From assembly GCF_029714425.1 (NCBI RefSeq), contig NZ_CP121668.1, positions 8,515,501 to 8,579,500 of the forward strand: a stretch of 64,000 nt of DNA. The letters are read 5' to 3'. Below the pieces are notes generated by a model. The model made no database searches, was not told the DNA's origin, and saw only the letters and a program-made list of their open reading frames with translations. Of this stretch, positions 48,690 through 56,708 are shown in pieces; position 1 is the first letter of the stretch, and every line of letters starts with the position of its first letter. This DNA is from Bradyrhizobium sp. CB2312. Lineage in GTDB: Bacteria > Pseudomonadota > Alphaproteobacteria > Rhizobiales > Xanthobacteraceae. Position numbers and translations under genes: made by a program.

Positions 48690-49949
48690 TTACGGGAACA
48701 GTCCGCGTGTTTCCTTGGCACCGCGAACACGCTCGACGCCTATTGCCATGGCCGCGGTGCGATTGAACAGATTTTCGCCTTTGCTTCGCGCCAGGACGCG
48801 ATCGAAGGCTCGATCCAGGAGCTGATACTCCCGGCGCATGACTTCCTCCTCCTCCCAGAACAATCGCTGAAGGTCTTGCACCCATTCAAAGTAACTGACG
48901 ACAACACCTCCCGAATTGCAGAGAATATCGGGAATGACGAACACCTCGTCCTGGCGTGCTTCCAGGATTCGGTCAGCTTCCGGCGTGGTCGGTCCGTTGG
49001 CGCCTTCGGCAAGGATCCGGCAGCGCAGCTTAGCGGCCATTCCAGCGTCGATGACCCGTTCGACGGCAGCCGGAACAAGCACGTCGCACGGCACGGTCAG
49101 GATCTCCGCAGGATCGAAAGCGAGCTCGTTGGAGTAGCCATCAAGGCTTCCTTGCGAGGAAGCATGCCGGACAAGTTGCGGTATGTCGAGCCCTTGAGGG
49201 CGGTAGAGCGCGCCGGTGTGATCGCTGACCGCGATCACTTTCACTCCCATGTTATGCAGCTCAAGCGCAGCGATCGAACCGACGTTTCCAAATCCTTGAA
49301 CCACGGCCGTTGAGCCATTGAGACGGATTTTGAGTTCGTCCGCAGCGCGTCTGACCAGATGAGCCACACCCCGTCCTGTCGCTTCACGGCGGCCGAGCGT
49401 TCCACCGGCGCTGACGGGCTTGCCCGTCACGATCTCGGTGACGGTTTGGCCCTGGTACATCGAATATGTGTCCATGAACCAGGCCATGATCTGCTCGTTC
49501 GTACCGAGGTCAGGAGCCATAACATCGGTGTGCGGCCCAACGAACGGGATCATTTCCTGCATATAACGGCGCGACAGCGCCTCAAGCTCCCGCTTCGACA
49601 AGGTCGAGGGGTCGACATTGATTCCGCCCTTAGCCCCGCCATACGGCAATCCGACCAGGGCACATTTCCAGCTCATCCAAATGGCGAGTGCTGCAACTTC
49701 GCCGAGGTCGACTGTGGGCGCGAACCTGGTGCCCCCTTTTGTCGGGCCAAGCGTCAAATGATGCTGTACCCGGTAGCCCTCGAACACCGCGGTCGTGCCA
49801 TCATCCCGGTGAATTGGACACGATACTGTGACAGATCGCTTCGGCAGCAACAGGCGCGGTCTGGCATCATCCGGTATGCTCAGGTAGTTCGCGATCACCT
49901 CGAATTGCTTTACGGCCATCTCGAACACTGGCCCACGATATGAAGTCAC
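48690..49949 (-). CDS. gdhA: Glutamate dehydrogenase (Glu/Leu/Phe/Val family)
   Basis: 419 residues, the usual length of hexameric small GDH. Substrate-binding LGPTKGGTRF, catalytic-lysine motif LPYGGAKGGI (Lys107), MAPDLGTNEQIMAWFMD with the conserved Asp, the NAD(P)-binding motif VVQGFGNVGSIAALEL, and the late motif AEGANGPTTPEADRIL. It interconverts glutamate with 2-oxoglutarate and ammonium. The D after the G-x-G-x-x-G fold (VIAVSDHTG) is acidic, which is common in NAD-preferring enzymes. Single gene on the minus strand; gap of about 300 bases to the MCP start. Confidence 0.92.
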   Translation of the reverse strand: MTSYRGPVFEMAVKQFEVIANYLSIPDDARPRLLLPKRSVTVSCPIHRDDGTTAVFEGYRVQHHLTLGPTKGGTRFAPTVDLGEVAALAIWMSWKCALVGLPYGGAKGGINVDPSTLSKRELEALSRRYMQEMIPFVGPHTDVMAPDLGTNEQIMAWFMDTYSMYQGQTVTEIVTGKPVSAGGTLGRREATGRGVAHLVRRAADELKIRLNGSTAVVQGFGNVGSIAALELHNMGVKVIAVSDHTGALYRPQGLDIPQLVRHASSQGSLDGYSNELAFDPAEILTVPCDVLVPAAVERVIDAGMAAKLRCRILAEGANGPTTPEADRILEARQDEVFVIPDILCNSGGVVVSYFEWVQDLQRLFWEEEEVMRREYQLLDRAFDRVLARSKGENLFNRTAAMAIGVERVRGAKETRGLFP

Positions 49950-50075
49950 GCTAGCTCCTCAAGCTGGATATGAAAAATTGGATGCTCATGCGTCCGGACG
50001 CTTTTGAACCCTGAACGGTGATGTGGTTTCGGGAGGTGGAGATAGTCGGCGTTACCGCAAGAGCGCAGCTTGCGC

Positions 50076-50234
50076 TCACGCCCAGTAGAGGACTAATGCA
50101 ACGACAGCGAGATTGATGAGAGTGGCCACGATCGCCAGCAACCAAGTGGTCGCAGGCGAAAGGTCTGGAGCATCTTGCGACTCTGGTATCCAAAGGGGCG
50201 GCGGCGGCATCTCAATGTCTCCAAAAGCTTGCAT
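50076..50234 (-). CDS. Tiny single-TM protein, 52 aa
   Basis: From ATG 50234 to TGA 50076-50078. An amphipathic, proline-rich N-terminus (PPPPLWIPESQDA) is followed by one TM helix at about residues 29-50 (WLLAIVATLINLAVVALVLY). It lies between the pntB stop and gdhA, same strand. Small one-helix proteins of this kind accompany respiratory membrane complexes, but any link to the transhydrogenase is only positional. The clean TM helix and N-terminal charges make chance unlikely. Confidence 0.5.
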   Translation of the reverse strand: MQAFGDIEMPPPPLWIPESQDAPDLSPATTWLLAIVATLINLAVVALVLYWA

Positions 50235-50367
50235 TGCAGCGGATCGAGCAAGCAAGATGAAATTGCCTCATGGCCATCAGGCGAGCCAGTTGCTCAAATC
50301 TAGGGCGCGGCCGCGCTGATCTTGATCAAGAGTCGATAGGCTCCAAACCATGCTTAGCTCCTGTCGC

Positions 50368-51765
50368 TTACATCGCCTTGACGATGTTCTCGGTGACCTT
50401 CTTGGCGTCGCCGAGCAGCATCATGGTGTTGTCGCGATAGAACAGCGGATTGTCGATGCCGGCATAGCCGGACGCCAGCGAGCGCTTGATGAACATCACG
50501 GTGCCGGCCTTCCAGACCTGGAGCACGGGCATGCCGTAGATCGGCGAGGTCTTGTCCTCTTCGGCCGCCGGGTTGGTGACGTCGTTGGCGCCGATCACGA
50601 AGGCGATGTCGGCCTGCGCGAACTCGGAGTTGATGTCCTCGAGCTCGAACACCTCGTCGTAGGGCACGTTGGCTTCGGCCAGCAGCACGTTCATGTGGCC
50701 GGGCATGCGGCCCGCGACCGGGTGAATCGCGTATTTCACCTCGACGCCTTCCTTCTTCAGGATGTCGGCCATCTCGCGCAGCGCGTGCTGGGCCTGCGCC
50801 ACCGCCATGCCGTAGCCGGGCACGATGATGACCTTGGAGGCGTTCTTCATGATGAAGGCCGCATCGTCCGCCGAGCCCAGCTTGGCGGGCTTCTGCTCGC
50901 CCGTACCGCCGCCGGCCGCGGCGGTCTCGCCGCCGAAGCCGCCGAGAATGACCGAGATGAAGGACCGGTTCATCGCGTGGCACATGATGTAGGACAGGAT
51001 CGCGCCGGAGGAGCCCACCAGCGCGCCGGTGATGATCAGCGCGGAATTGCCCAGCGTGAAGCCGATGCCGGCCGCGGCCCAGCCGGAGTACGAGTTCAGC
51101 ATCGAAATCACGACCGGCATGTCGGCGCCGCCGATCGGGATGATCATGAGCACGCCGAGGGCCAGCGCCAGGATGACGTTGAGCCAGAAGAACACGGGGC
51201 TGCCGGTGACGACGAGCCCGACGATGCAGGCGACCAGGGCGACCGCGAGCGCGATGTTGATAAGGTGCCGCGCCGGCAGGATGATCGGCGCGCCGCTCAT
51301 GCGGGCCGACAGCTTCAGGAACGCGATCACCGAGCCGGTGAAGGTCAAGGCGCCAATGGCGACGCCGAGCGACATTTCGACCAGGCTCTGGGTGTGGATG
51401 TTGCCGGGGGTGCCGATGTCGAAGGCTTCCGGCGCATAAAACGCGCCGGCGGCGACCAGCACCGCGGCCATGCCGACCAGCGAGTGGAAGGCGGCGACCA
51501 GTTCCGGCATCGACGTCATCGGCACGCGGCGCGCGATGACGGCGCCGATCGCCGCGCCGATGGCGATGCCGACGATGACGAGCAGCCAGGCGAGGCCGTC
51601 CGCCGGCGGATGGTTGGCAAGCGTCGTCGCAACCGCGATCGCCATGCCGATCATGCCGAGCAAATTGCCCTGGCGCGAAGAGGCCGGGCTCGACAGCCCG
51701 CGCAGCGACAGGATGAACAGCACCCCCGCCACGAGATACAAGAATGCAGAGAGATTGGCGCTCAT
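50368..51765 (-). CDS. pntB: NAD(P)+ transhydrogenase subunit beta
   Basis: 465 residues. The first 260 residues hold about nine TM helices of domain II (AFLYLVAGVLFILSLRGL, IGMAIAVATTLANHP, SYSGWAAAGIGFTLGNSALI). The C-terminal domain III binds NADP(H): VIIVPGYGMAVAQAQHALRE and HPVAGRMPGHMNVLLAEANV, then VIGANDVTNPAA. It forms the proton channel and NADP site of the Re/Si-specific transhydrogenase, which uses proton motive force to make NADPH. Third gene of the pntAA-pntAB-pntB operon, 39 bases after pntAB. Confidence 0.95.
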   Translation of the reverse strand: MSANLSAFLYLVAGVLFILSLRGLSSPASSRQGNLLGMIGMAIAVATTLANHPPADGLAWLLVIVGIAIGAAIGAVIARRVPMTSMPELVAAFHSLVGMAAVLVAAGAFYAPEAFDIGTPGNIHTQSLVEMSLGVAIGALTFTGSVIAFLKLSARMSGAPIILPARHLINIALAVALVACIVGLVVTGSPVFFWLNVILALALGVLMIIPIGGADMPVVISMLNSYSGWAAAGIGFTLGNSALIITGALVGSSGAILSYIMCHAMNRSFISVILGGFGGETAAAGGGTGEQKPAKLGSADDAAFIMKNASKVIIVPGYGMAVAQAQHALREMADILKKEGVEVKYAIHPVAGRMPGHMNVLLAEANVPYDEVFELEDINSEFAQADIAFVIGANDVTNPAAEEDKTSPIYGMPVLQVWKAGTVMFIKRSLASGYAGIDNPLFYRDNTMMLLGDAKKVTENIVKAM

Positions 51766-51804
51766 CTCAGGTCCCCATTGATCCCATCAGCCCGAGGTGG
51801 CCGC

Positions 51805-52122
51805 TTACTTCGACTTCTTCTTGTACATCGCCAGCATGCGCTGGGTGACAAGGAAGCCGCCGAAGATGTTGATGCAGGCAAAGATCAGCGCGACGAAGCC
51901 GAACGCGCGCGCCCAGCCCGAGCCGCTCGAGACATTGGCGACGCCGCCGGCAAGCAGCGCGCCGACCACGATCACCGAGGAGATCGCGTTGGTAACGCTC
52001 ATCAGCGGCGTGTGCAGCGCGGGCGTCACCGACCACACCACGAAATAGCCGACGAAAACGGCGAGGACGAAGATCGACAGCCGGAAGATGAAGGGGTCGA
52101 CGACCTGTGCAGCATGCTCCAT
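51805..52122 (-). CDS. pntAB: NAD(P)+ transhydrogenase subunit alpha 2
   Basis: 105 residues with three or four TM helices ([60 protein letters not shown]). [19 protein letters not shown] is the conserved segment of the alpha-subunit membrane part. Alphaproteobacteria such as Rhodospirillum rubrum split the alpha subunit in this way. It ends in the basic tail [11 protein letters not shown]. It lies 11 bases behind pntAA. Confidence 0.93.
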   Translation of the reverse strand: MEHAAQVVDPFIFRLSIFVLAVFVGYFVVWSVTPALHTPLMSVTNAISSVIVVGALLAGGVANVSSGSGWARAFGFVALIFACINIFGGFLVTQRMLAMYKKKSK

Positions 52123-52133
52123 GACGGGTCTCC

Positions 52134-53261
52134 TTAAACCTTCGGCTGGAAGTTCGGGTGGATCACCGCGCCGTCCTTGGTCAGCGCAGTCGCCTTGACG
52201 AGCTCGTCGTCCCAGTTGACGGCGAGCTTCTGCTCCTTCTTGTCGACCATGGTCTCGATGAAGGAGAACAGATTGCGGGCATAGAGGCTGGAGGCCGAGG
52301 CCGCGACGCGGCCGGCGACGTTGGTGTAGCCGACGATCTTGATGCCATCGAGGTCGACGACCTCGCCGGCCTTGGCGCCCTCGACATTGCCGCCGCGCTC
52401 GACGGCGAGATCGACCAGCACCGAACCCGGCTTCATCGACTTGACCATCTCGGCCGAGACCAGCTTCGGCGCCGGCCTGCCCGGGATCAGCGCGGTCGTG
52501 ATGACGATGTCCTGCTTCTTGATGTGCTCGGCGGTGAGCGCGGCCTGCTTGGCCTGGTATTCCTTGGACATTTCCTTGGCGTAGCCGCCGGCGGTCTGCG
52601 CGTTCTTGAACTCCTCGTCCTCGACGGCGAGGAACTTCGCACCGAGCGATTCCACCTGCTCCTTGGTCGCGGGGCGCACGTCGGTCGCGGTCACGACGGC
52701 GCCGAGACGGCGCGCGGTCGCGATCGCCTGGAGGCCGGCGACGCCGACGCCCATCACGAACACTTTTGCGGCGGGCACGGTGCCGGCCGCGGTCATCATC
52801 ATCGGGAAAGCGCGGCCGAAGGCCTCGGCGCCCTCGATCACGGCGCGGTAGCCGGCAAGGTTAGCCTGCGAGGACAGCACGTCCATCACCTGCGCGCGGG
52901 TGATGCGCGGCATCAATTCCATTGCGAAGGCGGCGACGCCGGCATCGGCGATCGTCTTCAGCGCCGCCTCGTTGCCATAGGGATCCATGATGGCGATGAC
53001 GAGCGCGCCGCGCTTGTACTGCGCAAGCTCGGAGGCTTCAGGGCGCTTCACCTTGATGATGATGTCGGCGTCCGTCAGCGCATCGGCGCTGACGGTGGCG
53101 CCGACGGCGGTGAACTCGGAATCCGGCAGGCCCGATTTGAGGCCGGCGCCCGGCTCGACCACGACCTCGGCGCCCAGCGCCTTGAATTTCTTCACCGTAT
53201 CAGGCGAAGCGGCGACGCGCGGCTCCGACGGATCGATTTCCTTGGCAACGGCGATCTTCAT
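52134..53261 (-). CDS. pntAA: NAD(P)+ transhydrogenase subunit alpha 1 (NAD-binding)
   Basis: 375 residues from ATG 53261; GGGAGG lies just upstream, and the longer open frame to 53648 has no family sequence before this Met. [20 protein letters not shown] is the family N-terminus. Domain I binds NAD(H): [20 protein letters not shown] and [11 protein letters not shown], with RVEKEQ-like AVEDEEFKN segments and [20 protein letters not shown]. It is soluble and docks on the membrane parts encoded downstream. First gene of the pnt operon. Confidence 0.95.
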   Translation of the reverse strand: MKIAVAKEIDPSEPRVAASPDTVKKFKALGAEVVVEPGAGLKSGLPDSEFTAVGATVSADALTDADIIIKVKRPEASELAQYKRGALVIAIMDPYGNEAALKTIADAGVAAFAMELMPRITRAQVMDVLSSQANLAGYRAVIEGAEAFGRAFPMMMTAAGTVPAAKVFVMGVGVAGLQAIATARRLGAVVTATDVRPATKEQVESLGAKFLAVEDEEFKNAQTAGGYAKEMSKEYQAKQAALTAEHIKKQDIVITTALIPGRPAPKLVSAEMVKSMKPGSVLVDLAVERGGNVEGAKAGEVVDLDGIKIVGYTNVAGRVAASASSLYARNLFSFIETMVDKKEQKLAVNWDDELVKATALTKDGAVIHPNFQPKV

Positions 53262-53925
53262 GAAACCTCCCGGCAAGCGCCGTCTGTTTTCGTACAGCAG
53301 TATTCCGAGGCCGCTGGCCTGCAGAACGCCCGAATTGGTTCGTAGTGATGACTTGCACGCACTGAATATAAGGCTCGTTTGGCAGACTCTATCGGGCGCC
53401 CTGCGCCGTCCCCTGGGGGCGCCGAGCCTTTCAAGCTCTATCGACCGAGATCGACTTTGCACCGCTCCCCAGTCGGCCCGATCTGCCGACCACACTGTCA
53501 GTCTATCCGCTTCGTCCGGATGAAGAGACAATATTGCCGGCGCGTCATTCATGACAGGTTCATCCCGGCTTGGGCCGAGCCGGGATACCGTCCCTCGCGT
53601 CACGGGCGCAACGAAAGCTAGCTCACAATCGCAGCGGATGAGACCCAAGATCAGGCGCCAGTGCTGCGCGCAGCCGCCGATTGTGCGTCACATTCGCCCC
53701 CGTCCCATTGCACTTCCCCTCGCGTCACGGGCAAGCTAGCACTGGGAAGGCGTCGTTTCTCGGCGATCTGACTGCCTTCGTTGGAAACTAACGGTGAAAT
53801 CCTACGAAAGATTGGAGGTGAGCGAACGATTTCTGCGAGATACGATGAATTTGGACCGCGCGATCGAATCAGCGTCGGAAAGCACCCGCGCCGAACGTCG
53901 CGCGCTCCTGGCGCAGCCGGGAGAC
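53262..53925. other. Intergenic stretch upstream of pntAA
   Basis: About 660 bases without a recognisable gene between pntAA and the SDR gene (whose stop faces this side). It contains a perfect inverted repeat (53563-53585) and two copies of CCTCGCGTCACGGGC (about 53594-53608 and 53714-53728). The pntAA promoter must lie in the part nearest 53262. Confidence 0.5.
53563..53585. repeat. Perfect 8-bp inverted repeat
   Basis: TCCCGGCT-TGGGCCG-AGCCGGGA. GC-rich palindromes of this kind recur between genes in Bradyrhizobium-type genomes. It lacks a T-run and is not placed as a simple terminator. Confidence 0.5.
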
Positions 53926-54708
53926 CTAACCCGTCGTCGAGAGGTTGAGCTTCAGCGTGCGCGGCAGCGATCGTCCGCCGTCCATGACGATTGATTGTCC
54001 CGTCACCGCGGAAAACTCCGATGTACAGAGAAATGCCACCATCCAGGCGACCTCCTGTTCCGTGACCAGTCGCGCCATCGGCGTTTCCATGACGACGGTG
54101 GCCTTGTAGTCGGCCATCGTATCGGTACGCTCGCTGGCGATCTGGCCGGGCACGATCGCATTGACCGTGACGAGCGGCGCAAATTCGAGCGCGAGGCACT
54201 GCGTCAAATGGATCAAAGCCTCTTTGGCAAGCCCGTATACCGAATGCGACCTCGCATAGGCCGAGGTTGCGCTCACATTGATGATTCGGCCCCAGCCCAT
54301 TCGCTCCATGCCTGTGATCGCGCTTTGAGCAAGCTGGTACGGAGCCCTCAGATTCACCGCCATGACCGTCTCCCACTCCGACAGGGGTAGCGACCGAAAC
54401 GGCGTATCCGAATAGGGACCCGCATTGTTGACCAGGATGCCTAAGGCTCCCAATCGCTCTGTGACCTGGCATACAAGCGCTGCAGCCGCTTCTGGATCTC
54501 TTAGGTCAACGGGAAACAAAGTCGCTTTTCCACCGATCGCTCCGATGCGAGCGACAATGCTTTCGCCCTCGCTCAAAGCACGCCGGCAATGCACCGCGAC
54601 ACGCGCCCCACGCCGGGCGAGCTCGAGTGCGATTGCAGCGCCGGCGCCTGACGAGGAGCCGGTGACAAGGGCGACCTTGCCGTTGAGATTGCATTCGCCC
54701 GCACTCAT
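53926..54708 (-). CDS. SDR-family oxidoreductase
   Basis: 260 residues. Classical short-chain dehydrogenase: TGSSSGAGAAIALELARRG (TGxxxGxG cofactor motif), NNAG at about residue 94, catalytic Ser in INVSATSAYARS and Y-x-x-x-K in SVYGLAKEAL, and the usual end with a DGG (VTGQSIVMDGGRSL). The Arg in AVHCRRAL after strand two suggests NADP(H) use. Its ATG overlaps the stop of the HapK-like gene by four bases, so the two are coupled. Substrate unknown. Confidence 0.88.
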   Translation of the reverse strand: MSAGECNLNGKVALVTGSSSGAGAAIALELARRGARVAVHCRRALSEGESIVARIGAIGGKATLFPVDLRDPEAAAALVCQVTERLGALGILVNNAGPYSDTPFRSLPLSEWETVMAVNLRAPYQLAQSAITGMERMGWGRIINVSATSAYARSHSVYGLAKEALIHLTQCLALEFAPLVTVNAIVPGQIASERTDTMADYKATVVMETPMARLVTEQEVAWMVAFLCTSEFSAVTGQSIVMDGGRSLPRTLKLNLSTTG

Positions 54709-55028
54709 GAATCGATTCTCCTAGACCAGATGAACTTCAGCTTCGACTCGTCCAGATACCTGTCGTGTATCAGGTCGATCAGATCCTTGGCGGATGTGGT
54801 CAGCTCCGCCTCATAGACGGCGCGATCGGTCACCTCGATGCGCTCGATGTAATCCCAGGGGCCGCCGTCGAACGGCACCGGCTCCGTCAGGCGATGGATC
54901 CGATAGCTGATGATCGTCTTCAGCTTTGCTGTAAACGGATAGTCGACCTCGCGCTCGAAGCGTTCGTATTCGTCCGGGTCGACACCGGGTTTCAAGGCGG
55001 TCAGGACATAGACGACCGTCGTCATCAT
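54705..55028 (-). CDS. HapK / RedY-like small protein (copy 2)
   Basis: 107 residues, the same length as copy 1 at 40018-40341, with shared blocks EYERFEREVDY, KLKTI-SY-HR and GGPWDYIERIEVTDR; about half of all positions look identical by eye. GAGGAG precedes ATG 55028. The gene overlaps the SDR start by four bases, just as copy 1 overlaps its methyltransferase. This shows a recurring arrangement: a HapK-like protein encoded first and coupled to a tailoring enzyme. Function uncertain. Confidence 0.65.
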   Translation of the reverse strand: MMTTVVYVLTALKPGVDPDEYERFEREVDYPFTAKLKTIISYRIHRLTEPVPFDGGPWDYIERIEVTDRAVYEAELTTSAKDLIDLIHDRYLDESKLKFIWSRRIDS

Positions 55029-55250
55029 TTACTCCTCAGGAATATTGCTCAAAGAGGACGAGCGAGCTTTGACAGCCTCGAAGCCAACCATCCGCCAGCA
55101 GATTTCAATGTTTGGATCAGCGGGCGCCGATAAAGTACCTCTGCGCGTCAACAACGAGCCATTCATCCTCACCATCCCGCTGGTCTCCGGCGCCGAGCTA
55201 CACGCGTCATCCGTCACATCCCTGGCGGTGCTTCGATCAGCGCGGCGCAA
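55029..55250 (-). CDS. Doubtful small ORF before the HapK-like gene
   Basis: A 73-codon phase whose TAA directly touches the ATG of the HapK-like gene. The composition is unremarkable and no family or signal is recognised. The contact of stop and start is the only argument for it being expressed; the start is unclear. Confidence 0.2.
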   Translation of the reverse strand: MRRADRSTARDVTDDACSSAPETSGMVRMNGSLLTRRGTLSAPADPNIEICWRMVGFEAVKARSSSLSNIPEE

Positions 55251-55307
55251 AGAGGCCCGCGATAAGGGCTACCAGCCCTCTTTTCTGCAAAAAGGTCGGC
55301 TCGAGGC

Positions 55308-56363
55308 TTATATCTGGCGTTCGCTCGACGCTTTCGCGAAAGCCGCCTTGACCGCCGGCCAGACTTGCGTTCCGAAGCGCATGATCACGTCTTCGTAACT
55401 CACGCCAGGAGCCGGAACCGGAAAGATGTTGAAGCCGGTGACTCCGGCGCGGCGAAGGTCAATGACGTGCTGGGTCACCTCTTCGACAGTCCCGCAGAGG
55501 GTGAGAGCGTCGACATGGCGGTCTGTGACGAGAGGAAATAATGCGGCGAACGGGGCGACGCCGGCAGCATAAGGGACCGGACCAATGGCTTCGACAGCCT
55601 CTTTTGGCAACGTAAGTCCCTGTGTCTGAAGCGTGTAGAACCGCGAAGTGGCTTGCGCAATGATCCGCGTCACTGAAGGGCGCAATATATCGCGCGCCTG
55701 CTTACCGTCATCGGCGATACAGCAATCAAGGCGCGCGACAAGCTTGATCTCGCCCGGAGAACGGCCGGCCTTCGTCGCTCCCTCGGCGACGGCCGACGCG
55801 AAGGCCTTCGCTTCTTCGACAGAGCCGCACCCTTCCATCATCACGCCATCGGCGACTGCGCCGCCCATTTTCTGACCGAGCGGCCCATTGCTTGCGACGC
55901 GAACAGGGACGCACGCGCGCGGCGGCGTGAAATTCAATCGGCCGCGGTGAAATTGAATGATCTCGCCCCGGTAGTCGACCTCCTGCCCGGCCATGAGCTG
56001 ACGGATCAGATCGACGGCTTCGCAAATGGCGAGAGGCGGCTTGCGGGATTGGATCCCGAGCTCAGCGAAGCCGGAGACGCCCGCCCCAATGCCGAGAATG
56101 GCGCGGCCCTCCGAAATTTCATCGAGGGTTCCCAGGGCCATGGCAGTCAAAGCCGGGTGGCGCGCGAACGGATCGGTCACGCAGGGACCAAGCTTGACGC
56201 GTGAGGTTTGCCCGGCCAGATACGACAGACACGTGTAAGTTTCCCGGTAGAAGCGCTCATCCGCAAGCCAGACGGTTTCAAATCCGCTCTCTTCGGCAAG
56301 CCTGGTACGAGCGGCAAGGCGGGACACCGGTTGGTCGCCGAGCATCAACAGTTCTATCGACAT
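55308..56363 (-). CDS. LLM-class (luciferase-like) flavin-dependent oxidoreductase
   Basis: 351 residues, TIM-barrel of the luciferase/F420-reductase superfamily: ARTRLAEESGFETVWLADER, LGPCVTDPFARHPALTAMAL, GRAILGIGAGVSGFAELGI and the late segment GVTGFNIFPVPAPG. Such enzymes are FMN-dependent monooxygenases or F420-dependent dehydrogenases; the sequence alone does not decide the cofactor. It follows an ABC solute-binding gene and the remnant of a permease on the same strand, so the substrate is probably an imported organic compound (inference). Confidence 0.87.
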   Translation of the reverse strand: MSIELLMLGDQPVSRLAARTRLAEESGFETVWLADERFYRETYTCLSYLAGQTSRVKLGPCVTDPFARHPALTAMALGTLDEISEGRAILGIGAGVSGFAELGIQSRKPPLAICEAVDLIRQLMAGQEVDYRGEIIQFHRGRLNFTPPRACVPVRVASNGPLGQKMGGAVADGVMMEGCGSVEEAKAFASAVAEGATKAGRSPGEIKLVARLDCCIADDGKQARDILRPSVTRIIAQATSRFYTLQTQGLTLPKEAVEAIGPVPYAAGVAPFAALFPLVTDRHVDALTLCGTVEEVTQHVIDLRRAGVTGFNIFPVPAPGVSYEDVIMRFGTQVWPAVKAAFAKASSERQI

Positions 56364-56463
56364 GAACGTCTCCGAGAATTGCCTCCGTCCGCGCTCAAGC
56401 AGCTGATCCGGCCGAGAGGTGATGAAGAAAATGGCTTGACTTGCCGCCTCGCCGATCTCGCGG

Positions 56464-56690
56464 CTAGGTCCCTAACAGACGACGCATCCGATCCTTGCGG
56501 ACGAATGCGCAATGACGCCGAGCGACGTATTCGGGCCTCGCCATGGCGCCGGCCCCGGCCTTCACGACGGCGGGATTACCGCGCAACAGATAGGCGAGGA
56601 GAAAGCCGATCACGCCGACGCCAAACAGGGTCGGCGCCAGCAGAGAGCTGCTCGGCGAGGCACGAAAGCGAAGAACGACATGACTTTGCC
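56464..56690 (-). pseudogene. Remnant of a DppB-type ABC permease gene
   Basis: The minus strand encodes RASPSSSLLAPTLFGVGVIG followed by FLLAYLLRGNPAVVKAGAGA and ARPEYVA, which is the N-terminal TM helix and G/R-x-P-A-V segment of dipeptide/oligopeptide permeases (family pattern: P-T-L-F-G-V, then G-D-P-A). After about 55 codons the similarity ends. It lies where a permease gene is expected, directly behind the solute-binding gene; the rest of the permease and the ATPase genes are absent, apparently deleted. Confidence 0.6.
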
Positions 56691-56708
56691 AGCGCGTCCA
56701 GGCCGCTT

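Noticed and set aside
47988..49313. A 441-codon plus-strand frame across the MCP start and the gdhA 3' half
   Set aside because: It spans two well-supported minus-strand genes and their gap; the sequence is shadow-like.
50350..52137. A 595-codon plus-strand frame opposite pntB/pntAB, rich in His, Arg, Asp and Gln
   Set aside because: It is the antisense shadow of high-GC genes with strong third-position bias; composition is not protein-like and the minus-strand genes are certain.
52158..53345. A 395-codon plus-strand frame opposite pntAA
   Set aside because: Same antisense effect; no family sense and no start signals.
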